The notes under the pieces are model-generated. The model was not told the DNA's origin and made no database searches. It was given only the letters and a program-made list of their open reading frames with translations. This document shows, piece after piece, positions 15,821 to 22,216 of a stretch of DNA of 37,433 nt. Source of the stretch: a virus; the IMG/VR virus record IMGVR_UViG_3300036980_000863, positions 1 to 37,433 of that record; one strand, 5' to 3'. Made by a program: the position numbers and the translations under genes. Position 1 is the first letter of the stretch, and each line of letters opens with the position of its first letter.

Positions 15821-16477
15821 ATGAATGTCTACACCTACTACATGCCGGTGCTCCACCTTTGGTCTGAGGAATCTCAACGCAGGTTGATTGAGGTCTGGAG
15901 ACGAAGCTGGGCCAAGCAGGGTTGGAATCCCATCGTTTTGAGCGAGGGGGATGCGGCGCAGCACCCTCGGTATGCGGAGTTCAAAAAGAAATTCTGGGAG
16001 TTGCCCACCGAGTACGGGCACGATTACGAGGGGGCCTGCTTCATGCGGTGGGTGGCGACGGCGAACTGCGGCGGCGGGATGATGACGGACTACGACGTGA
16101 TCAATTACAACTTTGCTCCGCGCGAGCCAAAGCCGGACAAGATGGTGATCTTCTCAGAGCCCGATACGGCGCTATTTATGGGCGCGATCCACGCGCCGAA
16201 GGCTCTATTTGAGCAGATGTGCCAGAACTTTCTGGACTGGCAGCCAGATCAGCGGGACTGGAATGCGCACGCGAACCTTTTTCACTGCTCGGACCTGACC
16301 TACCTCCAGCAGGTGATGCTTTTCAAGAATCGGCCCGCGCTTCCGTGGCTGGTCAAAGAGCCCGGGTGTTCCGAATACCCAAACATGGGGGGCTCGATGG
16401 TCCACTTTGGATACCACTTGATCGAGAACGGGTTCAAGCCCAAGCACGCTTGGATTGAGAAGCTGCGACCCCTCTGA
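15821..16477 (+). CDS. DXD-type glycosyltransferase (GT32-like), copy 2
   Basis: 218 residues, starting ATG 15821 two bases after the previous stop. The DXD region is FMRWVATANCGGGMMTDYDV. It aligns end to end with the upstream gene (SQRRLIEVWRRSWAKQGWNP; HPRYAEFKKKFW; DQRDW; MVHFGYHL), so the two arose by tandem duplication and have since diverged considerably. Differences after the DXD motif suggest different acceptors or donors. It is the last gene of the sugar cassette, and a 162-base leader separates it from the capsid gene. Confidence 0.85.
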   Translation: MNVYTYYMPVLHLWSEESQRRLIEVWRRSWAKQGWNPIVLSEGDAAQHPRYAEFKKKFWELPTEYGHDYEGACFMRWVATANCGGGMMTDYDVINYNFAPREPKPDKMVIFSEPDTALFMGAIHAPKALFEQMCQNFLDWQPDQRDWNAHANLFHCSDLTYLQQVMLFKNRPALPWLVKEPGCSEYPNMGGSMVHFGYHLIENGFKPKHAWIEKLRPL

Positions 16478-16639
16478 AGAATCGGGTTGACTTGTTCGCC
16501 CGAAATGCTGACTATTCTCTGATGCCTAATGATCTCCTGTGGCATCCAGGAGACGGCCTAAAAGTGTTGCGTTCGTCGGCCAGGAGCGCGGAAACCACGG
16601 TAACAAATCCGGGGTAATCCCGGTAGAAACTAGCACTTT
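16478..16639 (+). promoter_or_regulatory. Capsid gene leader with alternative hairpins
   Basis: 162 bases without a gene. TTGACT (16487) and TATTCT (16513) resemble promoter elements, but the 20-base spacer is too long. Two hairpins share bases: GATGCC (16521-16526) pairs with GGCATC (16541-16546), while TCTCCTG (16533-16539) pairs with CAGGAGA (16547-16553), so only one can form. A third, CCGGG-GTAAT-CCCGG (16609-16623), ends 16 bases before the capsid ATG. No Shine-Dalgarno sequence is visible there. As the longest gap in the window, before the most highly expressed gene, it probably holds a promoter, an mRNA-stabilising structure or a control element. Confidence 0.45.
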
Positions 16640-17995
16640 ATGGCACTTACTTGTGACGATCCGAGTGATATCTCGGACATAGCGTCGAAAGACGTAAATC
16701 GTATCGTGGGGACTATCGCCAAGACTTTGGCGGCTAACAGTCCCTACATGAACATCATCAACGGCGGCGTTTTCCCTTCTGGCACTTCTGACGCGATTCG
16801 CTCAGTGGTCCAGATGCAGGCAGCCCCCGGTGATTCACTGTCAATCCCTACGTTTGTTTGTGATACAGACATCTGCGGGCACACGGGCGTTCAAGACCTG
16901 ACCGACACGGTGGAGTTCACTCTCCGCCTGGAGTCGTTCCGTGGTCGCGGCCCCAACATCTGCGTCAAGCACGGCTACGCTGCCTTCAAAGGCAGCTACG
17001 TGATGGCGGAGGACTCGCTCAAGAAGCTGATCACCCAGTACATCAACGCGGACATCCGCGCTCAGTTGTATCTGCGGTCGGCCTCCAAATTCACGGCGAA
17101 TTCCGGGTATGACTTCAACTCGCTCTTTACGGGCGGTCTGGAAACCGACCTGGGCGTCCTTTTCGCCCCGCTGTTGCCGACGGGTCCGATGACCTTCAAG
17201 GCGCTGCATTACATCGCGCGGTACATGCGCGAGGTTCTGTTCGGCGAGTGGTACTCGCAGGACAAAGGCATGCCGCACTTCCGGTTTATCGGCGGCGCGG
17301 ATCAGGTTGAGTATTTCCGCTCCGAGGTTGGTGTTCAGAATGTGATGATTGGTCTGACGACCGGTGGTTACAAGCTGGGCGAGACCTCGCTGACGGCGTA
17401 TTCCTTCGAGCAGTCTCCGGCGTACCGGGGTATTGCTTTCGGTGTGGATCAGCGTCCGTTGCGGGCGACTGGCTTCAACGCGGACGGGACTCTGGCGCTG
17501 GTTGACCCGGTGACCATTGTTCAACAGGCTGCCAAAGGCACCGCCTTTGCGAAGCCCAATCCGTCCTGGCTGTCGGCTGAATACGAGGTCGGCGTTCTGA
17601 TCGCCGACGGTAGTTTCGAGCGTCTCGTCCCCGAGAAGTACGTGGGCGAGGGCAGCTTCAAGTTCGCGCCCCAGCTTCACATGGGCGAACTCGAATGGCA
17701 CTACCACGTTGACAATCGGTGCAACCAGTGGGGCGACTACGGGTGGCACAAGTACCAGATCACGCGGGCTTATCGCCCGTTGCGTCCGCAGCACATCATC
17801 CCGATCCTGTACAAGCGGTGTACGGCTGACCTGGGCTTGGTGAACTGCGTCACGTCCAACGCGTCTTCGTATAGTGGCGCCGGCACGTTCGTCTACTCCG
17901 ACGTCGGGGTTTGCTGCGACGACCAGACGCCGATCATCCACGGTGAACCGGGTGATCCGTACGTGACGACTGGCTGCGACGATCAGCCACAGTGA
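16640..17995 (+). CDS. Major capsid protein
   Basis: 451 residues. It is the expected coat protein by position (after portal and scaffold, before decoration and neck genes), by length, and by its own leader and flanking hairpins. The N-terminal arm is helical (DVNRIVGTIAKTLAANSPYMN). The middle contains ADIRAQLYLRSASKFTA and ARYMREVLFGEWYSQDKGMPHF, mixed alpha-beta segments consistent with an HK97-type fold, though no diagnostic motif proves it. The C-terminus is Cys-rich (VGVCCDDQ, TGCDD). The last 15 codons lie in a 40-base direct repeat, and the reading frame ends at the beginning of the second copy; a +1 shift there would add SEPGDPYVTTGCDE and stop at 18033-18035. Confidence 0.78.
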   Translation: MALTCDDPSDISDIASKDVNRIVGTIAKTLAANSPYMNIINGGVFPSGTSDAIRSVVQMQAAPGDSLSIPTFVCDTDICGHTGVQDLTDTVEFTLRLESFRGRGPNICVKHGYAAFKGSYVMAEDSLKKLITQYINADIRAQLYLRSASKFTANSGYDFNSLFTGGLETDLGVLFAPLLPTGPMTFKALHYIARYMREVLFGEWYSQDKGMPHFRFIGGADQVEYFRSEVGVQNVMIGLTTGGYKLGETSLTAYSFEQSPAYRGIAFGVDQRPLRATGFNADGTLALVDPVTIVQQAAKGTAFAKPNPSWLSAEYEVGVLIADGSFERLVPEKYVGEGSFKFAPQLHMGELEWHYHVDNRCNQWGDYGWHKYQITRAYRPLRPQHIIPILYKRCTADLGLVNCVTSNASSYSGAGTFVYSDVGVCCDDQTPIIHGEPGDPYVTTGCDDQPQ

Positions 17996-18031
17996 ACCGG
18001 GTGATCCGTACGTGACGACTGGCTGCGACGA
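17943..18031 (+). repeat. 40-bp direct repeat at the end of the capsid gene
   Basis: A perfect 40-base sequence starting GTGAACCGGGTGATCC occurs at 17943-17982 and again at 17992-18031, a period of 49. Because 49 is not a multiple of three, the second copy is in another frame, and the capsid stop TGA (17993-17995) falls at its beginning. The duplication therefore changed the protein's last residues. Confidence 0.9.
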
Positions 18032-18044
18032 GTAATCGAATCGC

Positions 18045-18062
18045 AGCCCCCTTTGGGGTGCT
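18045..18062 (+). other. Hairpin after the capsid gene
   Basis: AGCCCCCTTTGGGGTGCT can fold into a GC-rich stem with one mismatch and a tiny loop. It has no U-run, so it is not a standard intrinsic terminator. It may stabilise the 3' end of the capsid mRNA. Confidence 0.4.
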
Positions 18063-18093
18063 CGCTGGTGGCGGGCATCAGGGTAGGGGAACA

Positions 18094-18384
18094 ATGGGGG
18101 CGCGGTCCATCCGGATCGCGCCCCTTAGTACTGAAAGAAAAATTGTGTATCGAGTGTTGAGTACGATTTTTGAGGGCGAGAGCCGCCTCTTTGGCTTTTT
18201 GGGGGCGAATGTCACTCTGGGCGGGGCACGAGTAGCGTTGGAAAAATCCGACATAGGCTTGCAAAGTTTTATGCCGTGCTTGGCTAACATGCTGGTAGTG
18301 ATGCAAATACTGGTGGCGTTAGCTACGCTGGTGTATATGGTTCTGAAGGTCCGCCGAGTCTGGAAAGGCAAGCGTGATGAATAG
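18094..18384 (+). CDS. Small protein with one C-terminal membrane helix
   Basis: 96 residues if it starts at ATG 18094, which has a good purine-rich site before it (GGGTAGGGGAACA). The first ten codons, however, lie in a strong hairpin and encode an odd GARSIRIAP; GTG 18145 (79 residues) is an alternative. The frame also extends upstream to 18058. Residues 55-85 (SFMPCLANMLVVMQILVALATLVYMVLK) include one membrane helix, followed by a basic tail, KVRRVWKGKRDE. It overlaps the next lipoprotein gene by 8 bases. A one-helix protein beside a lipoprotein recalls lysis genes, but no holin family is recognisable. Confidence 0.55.
   Translation: MGARSIRIAPLSTERKIVYRVLSTIFEGESRLFGFLGANVTLGGARVALEKSDIGLQSFMPCLANMLVVMQILVALATLVYMVLKVRRVWKGKRDE
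18097..18124 (+). terminator. Strong GC hairpin, possible attenuator or terminator
   Basis: GGGGCGCG (18097-18104) pairs perfectly with CGCGCCCC (18117-18124), and inner TCC/GGA bases can extend the stem. The following bases are TTAGTACTG, not a T-run, so intrinsic termination would be weak. Position about 100 bases after the capsid stop suggests partial termination, RNA processing or mRNA protection, which would lower downstream gene expression relative to capsid. It overlaps the first codons of the next gene if that gene starts at 18094. Confidence 0.4.
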
Positions 18385-19123
18385 ATTTTTCGCCATTATG
18401 GCGGCCCTGTCGCTGACGGGGTGCGGGACTTTGATCCCGAAGCGGGTGGAGCTTTTCCAGGACAAGGTCAAAGAGTTTCCCGAGCACGCGGAGTACGCGA
18501 AGGAATTACAGCGGCAGCTTGTGCAGCGGTTACAGGCTCGGTCTACGCAGACCGTTCAAGCCGCGTTGCTGTCGAACGCCGGCCCCAACGTGCTTGTCCC
18601 GGCCAAGGAGGTCCAGGAGTTGGCCCGTGCGGAAGCCGCGTTTGTTGGCCCGCCGGAGAAGCGGGCTTCGGAGACGACCTCCTCGGGGCTGTTGGCCCGG
18701 AAATTGGAGACGTCGGTAGCGCGATTTAACCAGGACATTGAGGACTTTCGCGTGAACAACAACGAGAATGCGGGAAAGAAAATCGAGGGGACGGGCCTGA
18801 TTCGGGTGCCGTACCTTCTCTGGATTGGCGGCATCGCGGCGCTGCTTTTTGTGGCGTACTTCGTCGGCAAGATCATGCTTTCCATTGCGGCGGTCGCGCA
18901 CCCCGGCGCGGCGCTGGGCCTGAACGTGGTGAATGCCGCCAGCGGGGTGGTCACGAAAGGATTTTCCCAGTTGGTCAAGGGCGGCGAGAACTTCAAGGAT
19001 TGGATAGCGGACGAGATTCAAGACGTGGGGCTGCGGCAGAAGATTCTGGATGCTTTTCGGGTAAAACACGAACAGGCCCAGGACGATGAAGTCCAAAACA
19101 CTGTTCGGGCAATCACTAAGTAG
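18377..19123 (+). CDS. Lipoprotein with an internal membrane helix
   Basis: 248 residues from ATG 18377 (a GTG one codon earlier is possible). Residues 1-16 are a lipoprotein signal with lipobox L-T-G-C, so Cys16 would be lipidated after export. Residues 17-140 are polar and helical, rich in Gln, Glu and Ala. Residues 145-174 (from VPYLLWIGGIAALLFVAYFV) span a membrane. A C-terminal domain of about 75 residues follows. A lipid anchor at one end and an inner-membrane helix further on would let the protein bridge the periplasm, as unimolecular spanins do, but those normally end soon after the helix. Spanin is a possibility, not a finding. Confidence 0.65.
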   Translation: MNRFFAIMAALSLTGCGTLIPKRVELFQDKVKEFPEHAEYAKELQRQLVQRLQARSTQTVQAALLSNAGPNVLVPAKEVQELARAEAAFVGPPEKRASETTSSGLLARKLETSVARFNQDIEDFRVNNNENAGKKIEGTGLIRVPYLLWIGGIAALLFVAYFVGKIMLSIAAVAHPGAALGLNVVNAASGVVTKGFSQLVKGGENFKDWIADEIQDVGLRQKILDAFRVKHEQAQDDEVQNTVRAITK

Positions 19124-19126
19124 CTT

Positions 19127-20158
19127 ATGTCCTGTTGCACATCTAATTGTTTGAACCCGTGCGGAGTCTCGACCACCAACACGGCGGCTTGCGAGTCGCT
19201 CCCGAGCCAAATCGAGAATTTCACGGACCAGTTCTTCGGCGAGGTAATCAAAACCGAAGTGAACGGGCAGGTAGTCTGGTCTTTGCCTTGCAGCCTGGAG
19301 ACCGGGCTCCCCAACAACCCGCGCAGCGAGGGCGAGGGGCTGGCCTGCTATTTTCTCCGGCTATTTCGGGACGGCATCGGCGGGCTGCAAGGCCCCCGAG
19401 GCTACACCGGGGCTCCTGGGGCGGATGGAGTCAACGCTTACACGGTGACGACCCAGGCCTTTGCGCAGCCAAGCATCAGTTCTCCGTTAACTCAGATTGT
19501 GGTGGTCCCCAATCCGTCCATCGTGGAGGGGCTTGGAATTTTCGTCCAGTATTCGGGCATCTACGAGGTAACCGGAGTGGCGAACGGTGGAGTGCTTTTC
19601 GTTACCTTCATTTCGGCGGTGACGAGCCCCCTTGCTACAATCCCGGCAGGCGCTCTGGTTACGCCGGTTGGGGCTCCTGACGGGGCCACGGGTCCGCAGG
19701 GTCCGCAAGGTCCGCAGGGTGCCACTGGGATTGCCGGCGCTACCGTTACAAATGAAAACGGGAACTACGTTCATCTTGCGCTGGATACCTTTTCAGTGCC
19801 GAGCGGGGTGTGGGGTGTGGCCGACTTCGCTGGTGACACGCTCGAATTCACCCCCTCGACGGCAGCGACATATTTAGTGACGGGCGTGCTGTTGTTGGCT
19901 GGCCAAGTTGGCGCGGCGGCAACCGATACTTTTGGCGCGCAGTTTCGTACGTCTGACGGAACGACGTATGATGCAACAACTTCGTATTACGTTGGGGTTA
20001 CCAACGGGGTGCAGGTCAGCGTACCCGTAAGCGGGATCGTAACAACGACTGGCGCCGTTGGGCAGACCGTGCAGTTGTTCACGACGACAACGGGGGCAGC
20101 GGGGTCTGTACTACTCGACGCAACCGGAACGCATTTTTCATGGGTTCGACTTGCGTAG
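19127..20158 (+). CDS. Collagen-like phage surface protein
   Basis: 343 residues. The N-terminus is Cys-rich (MSCCTSNCLNPCG). Two short Gly-X-Y stretches follow: GLQGPRGYTGAPGADG (about 86-101) and GATGPQGPQGPQGATG (about 185-201), the latter DNA-level repetitive. Between and after them are beta-rich, Thr/Val/Gly segments. The C-terminal ~140 residues, ending in THFSWVRLA, have the look of a trimeric C1q/TNF-like jelly roll. Such proteins form trimeric fibres or decorations on virions and bind host or mucus. It starts four bases after the lipoprotein stop and overlaps the next gene by 19 bases. Good confidence in collagen-like; the virion location is inferred. Confidence 0.78.
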   Translation: MSCCTSNCLNPCGVSTTNTAACESLPSQIENFTDQFFGEVIKTEVNGQVVWSLPCSLETGLPNNPRSEGEGLACYFLRLFRDGIGGLQGPRGYTGAPGADGVNAYTVTTQAFAQPSISSPLTQIVVVPNPSIVEGLGIFVQYSGIYEVTGVANGGVLFVTFISAVTSPLATIPAGALVTPVGAPDGATGPQGPQGPQGATGIAGATVTNENGNYVHLALDTFSVPSGVWGVADFAGDTLEFTPSTAATYLVTGVLLLAGQVGAAATDTFGAQFRTSDGTTYDATTSYYVGVTNGVQVSVPVSGIVTTTGAVGQTVQLFTTTTGAAGSVLLDATGTHFSWVRLA

Positions 20159-20634
20159 GCTCTACGGGAACCGGGGACTGCACTGGGACTGTCCCCGTTA
20201 TTCGTGACGGGGAAGACCAGGGGTTGGTCTTTCCGTGTGGTGCCCCCGAGTGCGGGCACAAGACCGTCGGCGTTCCGCAGTACGAGCTTGACATAGTCAA
20301 CCTGGAAGACCCGGAGGAAGCGGCGGGTCCTTCTCCCGAGCCAACTCCGGAGGCACCGGAGTACGATGCCCCCGGGCAAGTGGGAAGCGGCGATCCGGCG
20401 AATGGCGCGGTCGGCGTGAACTCGGGGCTCCTGACAAATTTGTCCTGGACGGCGGCTACTGGGGCTTCCTCGTACTCGGTTTGGATTAATGGAGTATTGC
20501 AGGGGTCCACGATGAGCACTTTTTTCAGCATCGGAGCTTTGGCTACCAGCACGACGTATACGTGGCGGGTAGACTCGATTGGCCCCGGTGGATTAACGAC
20601 GGGCCAGAATTGGACCTTTAGCACCGCCCCGTAA
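20140..20634 (+). CDS. Protein with a fibronectin type III-like domain
   Basis: 164 residues. The N-terminal 45 residues contain five Cys (CVGSTGTGDC; FPCGAPECG). A Pro/Glu linker (about 58-78) leads to an FN3-like domain at about 80-164: GVNSGLLTNLSWTAATGASS, then a TTYTWRVDSIGPGG strand pair and a final WTFSTAP. FN3 and other Ig-like folds are common on phage capsids and tails and bind carbohydrate on cells. It overlaps the collagen-like gene by 19 bases, so the two are likely made together. A decoration or fibre-accessory role is inferred. Confidence 0.7.
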   Translation: MGSTCVGSTGTGDCTGTVPVIRDGEDQGLVFPCGAPECGHKTVGVPQYELDIVNLEDPEEAAGPSPEPTPEAPEYDAPGQVGSGDPANGAVGVNSGLLTNLSWTAATGASSYSVWINGVLQGSTMSTFFSIGALATSTTYTWRVDSIGPGGLTTGQNWTFSTAP

Positions 20635-20663
20635 GCGGGTCGCAGTAACGGAGAACAGAAATT

Positions 20664-20990
20664 ATGAAAGTTGATCTAGGATGTAAGCCAGAAATGTCGG
20701 AGGCGCAGATGCCAAAGAACGAAATGCCGGACGTTCAGTATCCGTCGTTCTACTATCGCGGCGAAAAGAAGCTCGAACTTCCGACGTCCGGAACGATGGA
20801 GATTCAATTCAAAGTCCTGTCCAAGTCTGAGCATAAGCGCGACGACGGGCCGACGCACTACGAGTGCTGCATTGAGGTTCAGGGCATCGAGGAGGTTGAG
20901 TCCGATGAACCCGAAGCGCCGACCAAGCGCCGGGTAGATGCCGAGGAGGCTTTGGACCGAATCGCATCGGCGATCAAGCGCGGAAAGTGA
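20664..20990 (+). CDS. Small head protein, possibly capsid-staple-like
   Basis: 108 residues, with GGAG at 20650 as a reasonable ribosome binding site. The core (VQYPSFYYRGEKKLELPTSG, then MEIQFKVLSK) resembles the short YPSLY...LP..G...I.Y.V pattern of phage proteins annotated as capsid staple or stabilising proteins. The second half is acidic and then helical (VDAEEALDRIASAIKRGK). Its place between decoration and neck genes agrees. The family match is from memory of the pattern only, so it is tentative. Confidence 0.6.
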   Translation: MKVDLGCKPEMSEAQMPKNEMPDVQYPSFYYRGEKKLELPTSGTMEIQFKVLSKSEHKRDDGPTHYECCIEVQGIEEVESDEPEAPTKRRVDAEEALDRIASAIKRGK

Positions 20991-21000
20991 GTCATCGCAA

Positions 21001-22008
21001 ATGTTCACGGTAAACGAAATTTGGGACGAGGCTAAGAAAATTCTTGGTGCCTGTGACGACATCAAGCTTTTTCGCTGGCTAAGTGATTCGGTTTCTCTGA
21101 TCGCCAACAAAGAAGACCTGGAAGGTTGGAAGGGTTACCTGGACATTTGCACTTCGGGGTGCTCGTACTGCACGGGGACCGCCAGTCAATGCAACAATCC
21201 CGCCGGTTGCGGGCGCAAGTGCATCGCGCTGCCCCGCGAGGTTGAAACAGTGATCGCGGTGAACATCGGCGGGCAGCCCGCACTGGGTGTGAGCCAGTTG
21301 TTTTCGTTTCATCTGAACGGACCTGGGGACTGCCGCACGTCATGTGAGTGGAAGTGGCAGGACCTCGGGAAGTTTCACTGTACGTATCGTGACATCATTA
21401 CGCCATCGAAGCTGGTTGCGTATCTCCAGACATCGGAGGACAACGGAAAGCAGCTTATCGTTTACGGATTCGACGATGGGGGTAATGTGTTGCGTCGGCA
21501 GGTTAATGGCGAGTGGATCAACGGGTATCAAGTTCCGACGATCTATGGAGTCGCGGTCCCCGATACCGCCGCTCCGACGATTGCTCGAATCACTGGCTTG
21601 TACAAAGAGCCGACTGTAGGCAGTATTCGGCTTTCGACGATTGACAGTTCTGGGTCAACTGGTTTACTCTTGACTGTTTTAGAACCGGACGAGACCCTAC
21701 CCCAGTACCGGCGCATTCAAGTGAATCGCTCGTGTAACTGGGTGCGGATCGCGTATCGGAGAACCAATCCGGTATTCACGTCACGCTGGGATCACATCCC
21801 ACTCAAAAGCCGGGTTGCATTTTTGCTTGCCGTTCAGGCGCGTAAACATATGAGTGACAACGCAATTGCGGAGGCGCACTCATACGAGGCTGATGCCGCA
21901 CGTTTGGAACTGGAGGCTCAGGCGATTTGTGAACCGCCGGTGTATCATCCACTTCAAGTTTTGGACATGAATAACCCAAGATCAAAGGAAGACTACGATA
22001 TCCGGTGA
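21001..22008 (+). CDS. Neck/tail adaptor-like protein with a Cys cluster
   Basis: 335 residues from ATG 21001; in-frame codons upstream lie within the previous gene. Residues 1-40 are helical (VNEIWDEAKKILGACDD). Residues 49-75 carry six Cys: CTSGCSYC, then C, then CGRKC, with more at CRTSC, which may form disulfides or a metal site. The middle is beta-rich. The C-terminal part (HIPLKSRVAFLLAVQARKHM, then AEAHSYEADAARLELEAQ) is the helical pattern seen in phage head-tail adaptor or tail-tubular proteins. Together with the following large protein it fits a short-tail neck. Ends in a GTGA overlap with a small gene. Confidence 0.6.
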   Translation: MFTVNEIWDEAKKILGACDDIKLFRWLSDSVSLIANKEDLEGWKGYLDICTSGCSYCTGTASQCNNPAGCGRKCIALPREVETVIAVNIGGQPALGVSQLFSFHLNGPGDCRTSCEWKWQDLGKFHCTYRDIITPSKLVAYLQTSEDNGKQLIVYGFDDGGNVLRRQVNGEWINGYQVPTIYGVAVPDTAAPTIARITGLYKEPTVGSIRLSTIDSSGSTGLLLTVLEPDETLPQYRRIQVNRSCNWVRIAYRRTNPVFTSRWDHIPLKSRVAFLLAVQARKHMSDNAIAEAHSYEADAARLELEAQAICEPPVYHPLQVLDMNNPRSKEDYDIR

Positions 22009-22211
22009 TTGGTGTGATCATGTTCTCTAATCCGAACATTCAACTTCCTGTGTTTTTGGGTTGGTGGACCCGAGTTCTTCTTGCGGTTAGGCGAGCACGG
22101 AATCGCGAATATGCAAAAACGAGAAATCGGGAAAAGTATTTGCAATACCAACGCAATTATCAAAAATCTGCAACCACTGTGGGCAACGGAGAATTTGAGA
22201 AAGGGATGTAA
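22005..22211 (+). CDS. Small basic protein
   Basis: 68 residues from GTG 22005 (GTGA overlap with the upstream stop); ATG 22020 would give 63. It has a short hydrophobic stretch (LPVFLGWWTRVLLAV) and then a strongly basic, Tyr- and Arg-rich segment (RRARNREYAKTRNREKYLQY). Not recognised. It could be a DNA-binding or membrane-associated accessory. The coupling to both neighbours supports that it is translated. Confidence 0.5.
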   Translation: MIGVIMFSNPNIQLPVFLGWWTRVLLAVRRARNREYAKTRNREKYLQYQRNYQKSATTVGNGEFEKGM

Positions 22212-22216
22212 GTTTC

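Noticed and set aside
16521-16552. H-type pseudoknot in the capsid leader
   Set aside because: The two stems interleave in the right order, but no bases remain to cross the first stem, so alternative hairpins are more likely than a pseudoknot.
16510-16640. Self-cleaving ribozyme (hammerhead-like) in the capsid leader
   Set aside because: CTGATG and GGAAACC occur, but the core reads CTGATGC rather than CTGATGA and the needed stems do not form.
16841-18094. 417-codon open frame on the minus strand
   Set aside because: It covers the major capsid gene on the other strand, is Arg/Val/Asp-repetitive and has no start signal or domain.
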